Positions 35,068 to 44,914 of a stretch of DNA of 64,000 nt are shown here, one piece after another. Positions within the stretch are counted from its first letter, which is position 1, and the number at the start of each line of letters is the position of its first letter. Both the position numbers and the translations under genes were made by a program. The notes under the pieces are model-generated. The model was not told where the DNA came from, searched no databases, and worked only from the letters and a program-made list of their open reading frames with translations. The stretch comes from Nostoc sp. UHCC 0702 (GTDB lineage Bacteria > Cyanobacteriota > Cyanobacteriia > Cyanobacteriales > Nostocaceae), in assembly GCA_017164015.1 (NCBI GenBank), contig CP071065.1, positions 713,409 to 777,408 of the forward strand, read 5' to 3'.

Positions 35068-36249
35068 ATGCTATATAGAAGATTTGGACGCACAGAATTG
35101 CAGATGCCGGTGTTTTCCTGCGGCGGCATGAGATACCAGTTCAAATGGCAAGATGTCCCACAGTCAGAAATTCCTGCGGACAATCAAAAAAATCTGGAAG
35201 CGACTATTCTACGGGCAGTTGAGGTTGGTATTAACCATATTGAAACTGCTCGTGGTTATGGTAGCTCGGAAATGCAGTTGGGGAGAATATTACCTAAGTT
35301 TGTGCGAGAAAAGTTAATTGTTCAGACTAAAGTTGGCCCTGTTGCAGATGCGAAGGAATTTCGGCAGACTTTTGAACAATCATTGCGAAATCTCCAGCTA
35401 GATTATGTTGATCTACTGGGGTTACACGGTATCAATGATGCTGTTACTTTAGACCACAGTATTCGTGCTGGTGGTTGTCTGGAAGTGGCACAACAGTTAC
35501 GTTCAGAGGGAAAAGTCAGATTTATTGGCTTTTCTACCCACGGTTCTGTTGAGACGATTGTACAGACAATTAATACTAATCTATTTGATTATGTAAACCT
35601 GCATTGGTACTACATTAATCAATGGAATTGGGCAGCAATTGAAGCTGCTAGCCGTCATGATATGGGAGTGTTTATTATTAGCCCTGCCGATAAAGGAGGA
35701 AAGTTATATGATCCACCAGAAAAATTAGTAAATCTTTGCGCCCCGTTGAGTCCAATGGTGTTTAATGACTTGTTTTGTTTGAGCCATGCAAAGGTGCATA
35801 CATTGAGTATAGGTGCAGCAAAGCCACAAGATTTTGATGAACACCTCAAGACTTTAGATTTATTAGATCGCTCATCAGAGATTTTGCCACCAATTTTGGC
35901 AAGGTTGGAAGAGGAGGCGATCGCCACTTTGGGAGAAGATTGGGTAAAAACCTGGGAGATGAATTTACCTAGCTGGGAGGAAACACCGGGCCAGGTAAAT
36001 ATGCGAGTAATTTTGTGGTTGTTGAATTTAGCGATCGCCTACGATTTAGTAGACTATGCCACAATGCGCTATAACCTGCTTGGTAATGGCAGTCACTGGT
36101 TTCCGGGAAACAAAGCAGATCGCTTAGATGAACTAGACTTGCGCCAATGTCTCGCCCAAAGTCCCCATGCTGATAAAATCCCCCAGTTTCTAGCAAAAGC
36201 CCATCAGCTTTTGGCAGGTGAAGAAGTTAAACGTCTATCTCGAAGTTAG
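35068..36249 (+). CDS. Aldo/keto reductase
   Basis: 393-aa NADPH-dependent oxidoreductase: MLYRRFGRTELQMPVFSCGG, the tetrad region HIETARGYGSSEMQLG, catalytic Lys in LIVQTKVGPV, His in DLLGLHGIND, and GKVRFIGFSTHGS. The family's Asp in D(T/S)A is replaced by Glu (IETARGYG), a variation known in some cyanobacterial members. The C-terminal 120 residues are longer than in typical AKRs. Substrate unknown. Confidence 0.85.
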   Translation: MLYRRFGRTELQMPVFSCGGMRYQFKWQDVPQSEIPADNQKNLEATILRAVEVGINHIETARGYGSSEMQLGRILPKFVREKLIVQTKVGPVADAKEFRQTFEQSLRNLQLDYVDLLGLHGINDAVTLDHSIRAGGCLEVAQQLRSEGKVRFIGFSTHGSVETIVQTINTNLFDYVNLHWYYINQWNWAAIEAASRHDMGVFIISPADKGGKLYDPPEKLVNLCAPLSPMVFNDLFCLSHAKVHTLSIGAAKPQDFDEHLKTLDLLDRSSEILPPILARLEEEAIATLGEDWVKTWEMNLPSWEETPGQVNMRVILWLLNLAIAYDLVDYATMRYNLLGNGSHWFPGNKADRLDELDLRQCLAQSPHADKIPQFLAKAHQLLAGEEVKRLSRS

Positions 36250-36251
36250 GG

Positions 36252-36375
36252 AATTGGTAATGGGTAATGGGTAATGGGTAATGGGTAGTGGGTAAATGGG
36301 TAGTGGGTGAGATGTGATGACTCATAGTAGAATCCAATTACCAATTACCAATTACCAATTACCAATTCCCAATGC
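36252..36375. repeat. Heptamer repeats (GGTAATG and CCAATTA types)
   Basis: Tandem TAATGGG/TAGTGGG units and, inverted 40 bp later, CCAATTA/CCAATTC units fill the convergent gap between the aldo/keto reductase and CNNM-type genes and could fold into a long imperfect hairpin. Confidence 0.88.
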
Positions 36376-36379
36376 CCAG

Positions 36380-37705
36380 TTATTCAGATGTCGTATCCAC
36401 AGTTTGATTTGCTGTTGGCATCACTAACACTTTATCAACACGGTTGCCATCCATATCCATGACTTCAATACGCATACCCTGCCATTCAAAATGATCTGCT
36501 GCTGCGGGAATACGACCGAGATGGGTAATGACAAAGCCTCCCAGCGTTTGATAGCTACCTCGTTCTTCGGATTCCCACTCTTCCATACCGAAAAGTTCCA
36601 AAAAATCTTCTACAGCTAACATGCCATCTAACAGCCAGGAACCATCCTCTCGTTGCACAGCTTGTGGTTCGTCCTGTCCAGGGCCAGCTGGTACATCACC
36701 CACGATTTCGCTCATAATGTCATTGAGAGTGACTAATCCTTGAATTACACCGTATTCATCCACTACCAACGCCATGTGAGTGATGGTTTGCTTGAATAAC
36801 TCCAAAACTTTTAAACCACGGGTGCTTTCTGGCACAAATACAGGCTGTCGTAATCCTACTGTCAAGTCTAGGGGTTCACCTCGGAAACTCCGGGCTAATA
36901 AGTCGGTAACGGGGATCACACCCAGCACATTGTCCAGTCCTGCCTGACAAACTGGATATCGAGAATAGGCACTTTCGACCATCTTCTGGCGGTTTTCTTC
37001 GGCAGAGTCCTCCAAGTCCAGCCAAACAATATCAGGACGAGGTGTCATCAAATAACTAACAGGGCGATCGCCTAAGCGAAATACTCGCTCTACCATATCC
37101 TGTTCGGCTTCCTCAAAAGTTCCTGCTTCTGTGCCTTGTTCAATGAGAATTTTGATTTCTTCCTCAGTGACTTGTGGTTCAAGAGAAGGTGTAATTCCTA
37201 ACACTCGCAGCACCATATCTGTAGAAGCACTTAATAAGTAAACTACTGGAGAAGCAAGTGCGGCTAAAGCTCGCATGGGAATAGCAACAATCGCCGCAAT
37301 CCGTTCTGGATTGTTCAATGCCAGACGCTTAGGTACAAGTTCGCCGATAATTAAGGACAAATAGGTAATGAGCAAAACCACTATCCCGAAAGCCAGCGGT
37401 TCACTATAAGCTCTCAACAAGGGAACGAGCTTTAAATATACAGCGACTTTTTCGGCAATAGTTGCTCCTCCAAAAGCACCAGTGAGAATACCGATCAGCG
37501 AAATACCGACTTGCACAGTTGACAAAAAGTGATTTGGCGACTCCGCTAGTTTCAATGCTACCCTCGCCTTAGCGTCCCCTTGATTGGCAAGCTGCTGTAG
37601 CCTGACTTTTCGGGCTGAGACAATCGCCATCTCAGACATAGAAAATACACCGTTGGCAATAATTAATACCAAAATGATTAAAATTTCAAAAGTGATGGAG
37701 GACAT
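36380..37705 (-). CDS. CNNM/CorC-family transporter (hemolysin-like, DUF21-CBS-CorC_HlyC)
   Basis: 441-aa membrane protein. The N-terminal DUF21 domain has four hydrophobic helices (residues about 5-25, 60-82, 100-120 and 138-160). It continues with a CBS pair (VSYLMTPRPDIVWLDLEDSA and ITHMALVVDEYGVIQGLVTL) and a C-terminal CorC_HlyC domain (WLLDGMLAVEDFLELFGM). The family exports or regulates Mg2+/Co2+; the older name hemolysin is misleading. Single gene with a 240-bp divergent gap to mfd. Confidence 0.9.
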   Translation of the reverse strand: MSSITFEILIILVLIIANGVFSMSEMAIVSARKVRLQQLANQGDAKARVALKLAESPNHFLSTVQVGISLIGILTGAFGGATIAEKVAVYLKLVPLLRAYSEPLAFGIVVLLITYLSLIIGELVPKRLALNNPERIAAIVAIPMRALAALASPVVYLLSASTDMVLRVLGITPSLEPQVTEEEIKILIEQGTEAGTFEEAEQDMVERVFRLGDRPVSYLMTPRPDIVWLDLEDSAEENRQKMVESAYSRYPVCQAGLDNVLGVIPVTDLLARSFRGEPLDLTVGLRQPVFVPESTRGLKVLELFKQTITHMALVVDEYGVIQGLVTLNDIMSEIVGDVPAGPGQDEPQAVQREDGSWLLDGMLAVEDFLELFGMEEWESEERGSYQTLGGFVITHLGRIPAAADHFEWQGMRIEVMDMDGNRVDKVLVMPTANQTVDTTSE

Positions 37706-37948
37706 GTTTAGAATTGCCGCTATTGAGAGCGAACTTAGCTCAATCTCTAGTATCTAGTATTAAAGGTGCCGTCATAAATGCTTTGACTATGTACATAGTG
37801 GTAGTTTTGTTTTTCGTATGTTCCTTATAGTAATTAGCTATATTCTTCCATAGAAATAATAAGAGAGCAGTGAAGGCTTTTAAAATGGAGGACATAAACT
37901 GACTCTAGATTTTTTTATCTGCAACGACTTCCTCCTCTAGTAAAACTT

Positions 37949-40900
37949 ATGGCATTTTCTTCTATTGTGCGTGCCTTGGCGCGATCGCCGCTCAGCACTG
38001 AATTACTTTCTAAGCTAAATCGGCAACAAGATTTGCGGTTAAATGGTATGCCTCGCCTACCCAAAGGCTTGGTAGCTTCGGCATTGGCGCAAAATTCAGC
38101 AAGAAATTTGTTTGTAGTCTGTGCCACCCTAGAGGAAGCTGGACGCGTTTACGCTCAGTTGGAGGCAATGGGCTGGAAAACTGTACATTTTTACCCCACA
38201 TCGGAAGCCTCTCCCTACGAACCCTTTGACCCCGAAACTGAGATGACTTGGGGACAAATGCAGGTGTTGGCGGATTTGGTAGTTGGGGACTGGGGACTAG
38301 GTACTGGGGACTGGGAAGAGGGTAAAAATATTCCCAATACCCAATACCCAATACCCAATCCCGGAGCGAAGCAACCCTTGGCGATTGTCGCTACTGTTGG
38401 GGCGCTACAACCCCATTTACCACCTCCAGCAGCTTTTACACCTTTCTGCCTCACCCTGAAGCAGGGTATGGAATATGACCTCGATACCTTCAGCGAGAAA
38501 ATAACCACTTTGGGGTATGAACGTGTGCCTCTGGTGGAAACAGAGGGACAGTGGAGTCGGCGCGGTGATATTGTTGATGTCTTTCCCGTTGCGTCAGAAT
38601 TGCCAGTACGGTTGGAATGGTTTGGCGATGAAATCGAAAAAATCCGGGAATTTGATGCTGCAACTCAGCGTTCTGCCCTTGACAAAATCGACCAGTTGAT
38701 TCTCACACCCACTAGTTTTGCTCCGATACTTACAGAAAAACTGGAAAAAAATACCGACTTCCAAGCCCTAATTGCTGATTTAAATCTTGACTCCGAACTC
38801 AGCACTGATAACTCAGCACTCTTAGAAGGTAGTCGGCGGTTTTTGGGGTTAGCTTTTGAAAAGCCAGCTTCTCTGTTAGATTATTTACCAGAAAATACTT
38901 TAATTGCCATTGATGAGCCAGAACAATGTCATGCCCATAGCGATCGCTGGGTGGAAAATGCTGAGGAACAATGGCGATTAGGGACTGGTGACTGGGAACT
39001 AGGGACTGGGGAAGAGTCTAACCAATTACCCCTTGGGGGTTCGCTAGTCGCTCATGGGGGAAACCCCCAAGACCGCGCTAGCTCACCAATTACCAATTAC
39101 CAATTACCAAAAATTCATCGGTCTTTTGATGAATGTTTGGCTGACTTGACTAAATTTAAAACTTTATATTTATCGGAACTGGCGGAGGAAAATAGCGGCA
39201 TCAATTTGGCTAGTCGGTCTGTGCCAGTAACGCCGCACCAGTTTGGTAAGCTGGCAGAAACACTCAGAAAGGAACGCGATCGCCATTTCTCTATTTGGTT
39301 GATTTCGGCTCAACCTTCGCGTTCTGTTTCTCTATTGCAAGAACACGATTGTCCGGCTCAGTTTATCCCTAACCCCAGAGACTACCAAGCCATTGATAAA
39401 CTGCAAATTAATCATACACCTGTAGCACTGAAATATTCCGGCCTGGCTGAACTCGAAGGTTTTATTCTACCTACATACCGCTTGATTGTCGTCACTGACC
39501 GCGAATTTTATGGTCAGCATTCCCTGGCGACTCCCGGCTATATCCGCAAACGCCGCAAAGCGACTTCTAAACAAGTTGACCCCAATAAGCTGCGCCCAGG
39601 CGATTATGTCGTTCATCGCAGCCACGGTATTGGCAAATTTGTCAAGCTAGAAAGTTTAACAATTAACGACGAAACCCGTGATTACATTGTAATACAGTAT
39701 GCTGACGGGTTACTCAGAGTTGCTGCTGACCAAGTAGGTTCATTATCCCGGTTCCGCGCCACTGGCGATAAAGCCCCAGAACTCCACAAGATGACTGGGA
39801 AAGCTTGGGACAATACTAAGAACCGCGTCCGCAAAGCTATCAAGAAATTGGCGGTGGACTTGCTGAAACTGTATGCAGCAAGAACAAAACAAGAAGGTTT
39901 TGCTTTTCCAGTGGATATGCCTTGGCAGGAAGAACTAGAAGATTCTTTCCCTTATCAACCTACCACAGATCAGCTCAAAGCTGTACAAGATGTGAAACGA
40001 GATATGGAAAGCGATCGCCCAATGGATCGTTTAGTTTGCGGTGATGTCGGTTTCGGAAAAACAGAAGTGGCAATTCGCGCTATTTTCAAAGCTGTCACCT
40101 CCGGTAAACAAGTCGCACTTTTAGCGCCTACAACTATTCTCACCCAGCAACATTACCACACCCTCAAAGAACGCTTTGCCCCATACCCTGTAAATGTCGG
40201 CTTACTCAACCGTTTTCGTTCCGCTGAAGAACGACGTGAAATTCAAAAGCGTTTAGCAACGGGTGAATTAGATATAGTTGTGGGTACGCATCAACTTTTA
40301 GGCAAAGGCGTGTCATTCAAAGATTTAGGGCTGCTGGTGGTGGATGAAGAACAGCGGTTTGGGGTGAACCAAAAAGAGAAAATTAAAAGCTTGAAAACTC
40401 AAGTTGATGTGCTGACTCTCTCGGCTACTCCCATTCCTCGTACCTTATATATGTCTTTGTCGGGGATTCGAGAAATGAGTTTGATTACCACACCACCCCC
40501 AACCAGACGACCAATTCAAACTCATCTTGCACCGCTGAACCCGGAAAGCGTGCGTAGTGCCATTCGCCAAGAATTAGACAGAGGCGGACAGGTGTTTTAC
40601 GTAGTACCGCGAGTTGAAGGAATTGAAGAGACAACAGCAAACTTGCGAGAAATGATACCTGGGGGAAGGTTTGCGATCGCCCACGGTCAAATGGATGAAA
40701 GCGAGTTAGAATCAACCATGCTCACCTTTAGTAATGGTGAAGCAGATATTCTCGTTTGTACGACAATTATTGAATCTGGTTTAGACATTCCGCGAGTCAA
40801 CACCATTTTAATTGAAGATGCCCACCGCTTTGGTTTGTCACAGCTATATCAATTACGCGGTCGTGTGGGACGTGCCGGCATTCAAGCCCATGCTTGGTTA

Positions 40901-41605
40901 TTTTACCCCAAACAGCGGACGTTATCTGATGCAGCAAGACAGCGGTTACGAGCAATTCAAGAATTTACTCAACTTGGTTCTGGCTATCAGCTAGCAATGC
41001 GCGACATGGAAATTCGCGGTGTGGGGAACTTGCTAGGTGCAGAACAATCCGGTCAAATGGAAGCGATCGGTTTTGATTTGTATATGGAGATGTTGGAGGA
41101 ATCAATTCGAGAAATTAGAGGTCAAGAAATTCCCAAAGTTGATGATACTCAAATTGACCTCAACCTGACAGCATTTATCCCCGCAGATTACATCCCCGAT
41201 TTAGATCAAAAGATGAGCGCTTATCGTGCTGTAGCAGGGGCGAAATCTAAAGAAGAGTTAGCACAAATTGCTGCCGATTGGGGCGATCGCTATGGTACTT
41301 TACCGGTGCCTGCTAATCAACTTTTGCGTGTGATGGAACTAAAACAGTTAGCGAAAAAGTTAGGATTTAGCCGTATTAAACCAGAGAATAAACAGCACAT
41401 AGTTTTAGAAACGCCAATGGAAGAACCTGCTTGGAATTTGTTAGCGGGAAATTTACCAGAACATTTAAAAACGCGTTTTGTTTATTCACCTGGGAAAGTG
41501 ACAGTACGCGGTTTAGCAGTTCTCAAAGCAGACCAACAATTGCAGAGTTTAATTGATGCTCTGGGGAAAATGCAAGGTGCGATCGCAGAGGCGGCTATTG
41601 TTTAA
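37949..41605 (+). CDS. mfd: Transcription-repair coupling factor (Mfd)
   Basis: 1218-aa ATP-dependent translocase that removes RNA polymerase stalled at DNA lesions and recruits UvrA. A UvrB-like N-terminal half is followed by the RNA polymerase-interacting domain ([20 protein letters not shown]), the RecG-like motor with Walker [16 protein letters not shown] (near residue 700), DEEQRFG box II and the TRG region, and a C-terminal D7 domain. Two stretches (about residues 111-143 and 341-389) are translated intergenic repeats inserted in frame. ATG 37949 fits the family start. Confidence 0.95.
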   Translation: MAFSSIVRALARSPLSTELLSKLNRQQDLRLNGMPRLPKGLVASALAQNSARNLFVVCATLEEAGRVYAQLEAMGWKTVHFYPTSEASPYEPFDPETEMTWGQMQVLADLVVGDWGLGTGDWEEGKNIPNTQYPIPNPGAKQPLAIVATVGALQPHLPPPAAFTPFCLTLKQGMEYDLDTFSEKITTLGYERVPLVETEGQWSRRGDIVDVFPVASELPVRLEWFGDEIEKIREFDAATQRSALDKIDQLILTPTSFAPILTEKLEKNTDFQALIADLNLDSELSTDNSALLEGSRRFLGLAFEKPASLLDYLPENTLIAIDEPEQCHAHSDRWVENAEEQWRLGTGDWELGTGEESNQLPLGGSLVAHGGNPQDRASSPITNYQLPKIHRSFDECLADLTKFKTLYLSELAEENSGINLASRSVPVTPHQFGKLAETLRKERDRHFSIWLISAQPSRSVSLLQEHDCPAQFIPNPRDYQAIDKLQINHTPVALKYSGLAELEGFILPTYRLIVVTDREFYGQHSLATPGYIRKRRKATSKQVDPNKLRPGDYVVHRSHGIGKFVKLESLTINDETRDYIVIQYADGLLRVAADQVGSLSRFRATGDKAPELHKMTGKAWDNTKNRVRKAIKKLAVDLLKLYAARTKQEGFAFPVDMPWQEELEDSFPYQPTTDQLKAVQDVKRDMESDRPMDRLVCGDVGFGKTEVAIRAIFKAVTSGKQVALLAPTTILTQQHYHTLKERFAPYPVNVGLLNRFRSAEERREIQKRLATGELDIVVGTHQLLGKGVSFKDLGLLVVDEEQRFGVNQKEKIKSLKTQVDVLTLSATPIPRTLYMSLSGIREMSLITTPPPTRRPIQTHLAPLNPESVRSAIRQELDRGGQVFYVVPRVEGIEETTANLREMIPGGRFAIAHGQMDESELESTMLTFSNGEADILVCTTIIESGLDIPRVNTILIEDAHRFGLSQLYQLRGRVGRAGIQAHAWLFYPKQRTLSDAARQRLRAIQEFTQLGSGYQLAMRDMEIRGVGNLLGAEQSGQMEAIGFDLYMEMLEESIREIRGQEIPKVDDTQIDLNLTAFIPADYIPDLDQKMSAYRAVAGAKSKEELAQIAADWGDRYGTLPVPANQLLRVMELKQLAKKLGFSRIKPENKQHIVLETPMEEPAWNLLAGNLPEHLKTRFVYSPGKVTVRGLAVLKADQQLQSLIDALGKMQGAIAEAAIV
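38276..38376 (+). repeat. Heptamer repeat insertion inside mfd (1)
   Basis: GGGGACTGGGGAC and CCCAATACCCAATAC units, identical in type to the intergenic tracts, are read in frame as [12 protein letters not shown] ... [12 protein letters not shown]. The unit lengths and net insert keep the frame open. Confidence 0.85.
38975..39112 (+). repeat. Repeat insertion inside mfd (2)
   Basis: GGGACTGGTGACTGGGAAC heptamers, a CTTGGGGGTT/AACCCCCAAG inverted pair (around 39022-39073) and CCAATTACCAATTACC units are translated as [14 protein letters not shown] ... [10 protein letters not shown] inside the protein. Confidence 0.85.
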
Positions 41606-41824
41606 TTAGTGTTTCCCGATGATAAATAGTTAGACCTCTAAATCGCATTAGATATCATGATTTAAAGGTTAATGTTCAGGTGTGAGCAGCTAAGTAGCTG
41701 TCATCTGGTGACTATGCTGTAGTTGGAAAAACGTTTTATGAATGTGATTATCCAAGTAGCAGTGAGTTTTAGGCTAAGGCATGGTTAAGTGATTGTAGGC
41801 TATGAGCGTTAAAGGAATACGGCA

Positions 41825-43210
41825 ATGAAAATTAAAGTCAAAAATCTTGGTGCTTTAAAGCAAGCCGAATTCACAGTTGGCGACCTGACAATCATTTGTG
41901 GCTGCAATAATACTGGTAAGACCTATGCTACTTATGCGTTATTTGGCTTTTTGTCTACTTGGCGAGATAGGTTTTCAATCGAAATTAATGCTGACAAGAT
42001 TGACCTGCTTCTTGCTGACGGTGTAGTTCTTCTTGATATACAAGAGTATGTCGAACAGACTGAGCAGATTGTTGCTCAAGGTTGTCAGGCATATACCAGG
42101 GAATTACCAAAGATTTTTGCAGCACCCGCTGAACGATTTAAAGAAACAGAGTTTCAGGTGAATCTGGACATACAAAATATTAGTTTAGCAAGCAGATTTA
42201 ATCGGGAAATTGCCTCTGGCGAAGCATCACTTTTCTCTATTACCAAAAGTAAAGAAAGCACAGAATTAGTCGTAACTCTGCTGGTTGAAAAAGAGAAAGT
42301 AAAAATACCTACTAATATTCTTAAGCGCATCATTGGCGAAGCACTAAAGGATATTATTTTTGCTCAGTTTCTTCCTAACCCTTTCATCGCTAGTAGTGAA
42401 CGAACTGGTGCTGCAATTTTTCGCAAAGACTTGAATTTCGACCGTAATCGCTTGTTTGAAGAAATGGGTCAGGCTAGTCAAAATATTGATCCAATAAAAC
42501 TTCTACTTAAAGATTATGGAGATTATGCCCTGCCGATAAGGACGAATGTGGCTTTTATTCGGCAACTTGAAACCATCGTCAAAAAAAGCAGTTTCATTGC
42601 TGAGAACCATCCGGATGTGTTGGCTGATTTCGCCGATATCATTGGTGGTAAATACGCTGTCACCCGTAATGATCAACTTTATTATGAACCGAAGGGCAAA
42701 CGGATGAAGCTTTCTATGGATGAAAGTTCTAGCGCCGTGCGTTCTTTACTAGATATAAGCTTTTACTTGAGACATGAGGCTCAGTCTGGCGATTTATTGA
42801 TGGTGGATGAACCTGAACTGAATCTACACCCCGAAAATCAGCGCCGTGTCGCCCGGCTTTTTGCTCGATTAGTAAACCTCGGTATTAAGGTTTTCATCAC
42901 TACTCACAGCGACTATATCATCAAAGAGCTGAATACGCTGATCATGCTCAACCATGACAAACCCCATCTCAAACGAATTGCCCAAGAAGAAGGTTATCGG
43001 CAAGAGGAACTGATCTGTTCTGAAAAAATCAAAGTCTATATCGCTGAAGAAGCACTGATAATACCAGAGGGTAAAAACAGAAAAACTAAATGCCAAACTC
43101 TGACACCTGCCAATATCGATCCAGAACTAGGTATTGAAGCCCGTAGCTTTGATAAAACCATTGAAACGATGAACCGAATTCAGGAAGCGATTGTTTGGGG
43201 TCAGGATTAA
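41825..43210 (+). CDS. OLD/RecF-like AAA ATPase (candidate defence ATPase)
   Basis: 461-aa SMC/ABC-type ATPase of the AAA_15/AAA_21 kind. Walker A is G26-C-N-N-T-G-K-T33 and Walker B is LLMVDEPELNLHPENQRRVA (near residue 325), followed by the switch histidine in FITTHSDYIIKEL. There is no C-terminal TOPRIM domain as in true OLD/GajA nucleases; the tail ends ETMNRIQEAIVWGQD. The stop overlaps the next ATG (TAATG), so the two genes are translationally coupled. With the nuclease-like partner it resembles two-gene ATPase-effector defence modules, but I cannot match it to a named system. Confidence 0.8.
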   Translation: MKIKVKNLGALKQAEFTVGDLTIICGCNNTGKTYATYALFGFLSTWRDRFSIEINADKIDLLLADGVVLLDIQEYVEQTEQIVAQGCQAYTRELPKIFAAPAERFKETEFQVNLDIQNISLASRFNREIASGEASLFSITKSKESTELVVTLLVEKEKVKIPTNILKRIIGEALKDIIFAQFLPNPFIASSERTGAAIFRKDLNFDRNRLFEEMGQASQNIDPIKLLLKDYGDYALPIRTNVAFIRQLETIVKKSSFIAENHPDVLADFADIIGGKYAVTRNDQLYYEPKGKRMKLSMDESSSAVRSLLDISFYLRHEAQSGDLLMVDEPELNLHPENQRRVARLFARLVNLGIKVFITTHSDYIIKELNTLIMLNHDKPHLKRIAQEEGYRQEELICSEKIKVYIAEEALIIPEGKNRKTKCQTLTPANIDPELGIEARSFDKTIETMNRIQEAIVWGQD

Positions 43211-43773
43211 TGTCTGATATTGCTATCCTCAAACAGATGATCAAGGAAACCGCTACAGTACCATTAGAAGATAGCTACGGCAAAAAGCAGGTTACACTTA
43301 TAGAACCTCAGCATAATAACTATTCCGTAACAATTCATGGAATGCCTGATGAAGATGAGGTCATTATCATCAAGGCAGATTGCTTTAGTTCACCAGATGA
43401 GGTCTTTAAAGGAAATAGTGGTGAATGCAAGCGTGCAGATTTTGTTATAGTCGCTGATACTGATACGAAAAATGTCATTATCTGCATTGAACTCAAGGCA
43501 ACTAAAGGTTCTGAGAAAGAAATCATCCAGCAATTGACTGGCGCACAGTGTTTTGTTGCCTATTGCCAGCAAATCGGTAAAGCATTTTGGAGGGAAGCGA
43601 CTTTTCTTGATACTTATCAGTATCGCTTCGTCAGTATTGGTCACATCAGCATTTCCAAACAAAAAACACGCATTGAGCGCCCAACTGATAATCATGACCG
43701 TCCAGAGAAGATGTTAAAGATTGACTGGCCGCATCGTCTTGAATTCAATCACTTGGCTGGAAGGAAAAGATAG
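43210..43773 (+). CDS. PD-(D/E)XK-type nuclease-like partner of the ATPase
   Basis: 187-aa protein of no family I can name. A candidate nuclease core is visible: Asp77 in CKRADFVIVADT, Glu94-Leu-Lys96 in IICIELKATKG and Gln108 in IIQQLTGAQCF, with the strand/helix spacing of PD-(D/E)XK folds. It starts at ATG 43210, overlapping the ATPase stop. A second tail frame just behind its stop is discussed separately. The role as an ATPase-controlled nuclease is inference. Confidence 0.65.
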   Translation: MSDIAILKQMIKETATVPLEDSYGKKQVTLIEPQHNNYSVTIHGMPDEDEVIIIKADCFSSPDEVFKGNSGECKRADFVIVADTDTKNVIICIELKATKGSEKEIIQQLTGAQCFVAYCQQIGKAFWREATFLDTYQYRFVSIGHISISKQKTRIERPTDNHDRPEKMLKIDWPHRLEFNHLAGRKR

Positions 43774-43826
43774 ATGAGATTGCACTTGTGATCGATGAAG
43801 ATGGAAGTTGGGAGTTTGTTCTATGA
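43743..43826 (+). pseudogene. C-terminal remnant resembling DUF6888
   Basis: A frame open from 43743 (after TGA 43740-43742) reads IQSLGWKEKIDEIALVIDED then GSWEFVL and stops in an ATGA overlap with the following DUF6887-like gene. The intact DUF6888-like gene at 50381 ends IYRDGKWRFR in the same ATGA overlap. The fragment overlaps the nuclease 3-prime end in another frame. It is probably the tail of a DUF6888 gene truncated when the ATPase-nuclease module arrived; a frameshifted nuclease C terminus is the alternative. Confidence 0.45.
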
Positions 43827-44032
43827 AATTGAATCTGTCTGAGATGACAAATACTGAATTAAAACATTACCTTTCTGAACACAGAAATGATCAGCAAGCT
43901 TTCCAGGCGGCCTTCGAGGTTTTGATGAGTCGCCGTAATCCAGCTAATCGTCAACCATATCCTTTCGACCTTGCCGATCCCAAAACTGAAGTCGAAGCAA
44001 TTTTTAGAAAGAAGTTAAACCAAACTGAGTAA
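43823..44032 (+). CDS. DUF6887-like small protein (copy 1)
   Basis: 69 aa, starting MKLNLSEMTNTELKHYLSEH and continuing RNDQQAFQAAFEVLMSRRNP. It is clearly related to the protein at 50378 (MSIAELRAYVLLHRNDNEAF). These small cyanobacterial proteins occur as the second gene of DUF6888/DUF6887 pairs, which look like toxin-antitoxin or regulatory pairs; activity is not known. The start overlaps the preceding fragment as ATGA. The upstream partner is truncated here. Confidence 0.7.
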   Translation: MKLNLSEMTNTELKHYLSEHRNDQQAFQAAFEVLMSRRNPANRQPYPFDLADPKTEVEAIFRKKLNQTE

Positions 44033-44128
44033 CAATAATTTTACCGGAGTTTGGCACACAGGACGCCAAAAGAAGAAAGAAATGCTTAACTGAACTGTAT
44101 TGCTTTATGGGTAGAGTCAAAAAAATAT

Positions 44129-44458
44129 ATGTCAGTTGTAACAGCTAAATCTTACGTAGAATATCGTCAAGACGCTTATTGGATTGCAGGAACTCGAATT
44201 TCCCTGGACTCCATCGTCTATGCTTTCCAAAAAGGATTATCCCCTGAAAGTATTGTCAATTCTTTTCCGTTACTAACACTTGAACAAGTTTATGGAGCGA
44301 TCGCATTTTATCTAGCCAATCGTGCTGATATTGATGCTTATTTAGTAGCTGAGGAAGCAGCATTTGATACTATGCCTCAACCACTACAAACTGCCGATCC
44401 TGCTTTGTACAACAAGCTGATGGCAGCCAAGGCAGCAAGACAGCAAGTAGAATCGTGA
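44129..44458 (+). CDS. DUF433 family protein, probable antitoxin
   Basis: 109-aa protein with the DUF433 pattern YWIAGTRISLDSIVYAFQKG, SPESIVNSFPLLTLEQVYGA, a MerR-like helix-turn-helix that typically binds DNA. It precedes a DUF5615 PIN-like gene with a 4-bp overlap, the usual antitoxin-toxin order for this pair. Confidence 0.85.
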   Translation: MSVVTAKSYVEYRQDAYWIAGTRISLDSIVYAFQKGLSPESIVNSFPLLTLEQVYGAIAFYLANRADIDAYLVAEEAAFDTMPQPLQTADPALYNKLMAAKAARQQVES

Positions 44459-44805
44459 ATATTAGCTACCAAGCTGATGCTGATTTGAATCAAGCGATCG
44501 TCACAGGAGTTCTGCGACGAGAACCCAGCATTGACTTCCAAACTGCCTTGGCTGCTGGGTTAGAAGGTTTAAAAGATTCTGAAGTATTAGCGATCGCAGC
44601 ACAGCAGGGACGTATCCTCGTCACCCATGATCGTAAAACAATGCCATTAGAGTTTGCCGAGTTCATCACCAGCAATCATAGTGCAGGAGTTATTATTGTT
44701 TCTCAAAAGCTAGCAGTTGAAGTCGTTATTGAAGAACTGCTGATGATTTGGGCGATATCCACCGCCGAGGAGTGGGGCGATCGGATTGCAAAGCTGCCTC
44801 TGTGA
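44455..44805 (+). CDS. DUF5615 PIN-like domain protein, probable toxin
   Basis: 116-aa protein of the Mut7-C/PIN-like group: an early acidic site in YQADADLNQAIVTGVL, then ALAAGLEGLKDSEVLAIAAQ, a second acidic site in RILVTHDRKTMP and GVIIVSQKLAVEVVIEELL. It is expected to be a ribonuclease toxin. GTG start at 44455, overlapping the DUF433 stop (GTGA). Confidence 0.85.
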   Translation: MNISYQADADLNQAIVTGVLRREPSIDFQTALAAGLEGLKDSEVLAIAAQQGRILVTHDRKTMPLEFAEFITSNHSAGVIIVSQKLAVEVVIEELLMIWAISTAEEWGDRIAKLPL

Positions 44806-44914
44806 TATATTCTCAACTAATGCAGCAAATTATGTGCTGAGAAAAAATGCTGAACTCTACCAGCGTTTGGCATGATGCGTTATTTGTCATTAGTGGAAGT
44901 ATAGGTAGTCCCCA

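Noticed and set aside
41825..43773. Gabija, Septu or PARIS defence system
   Set aside because: No TOPRIM in the ATPase, no UvrD-like helicase, no HNH and no DUF4435-like partner were seen, so no named system was assigned.
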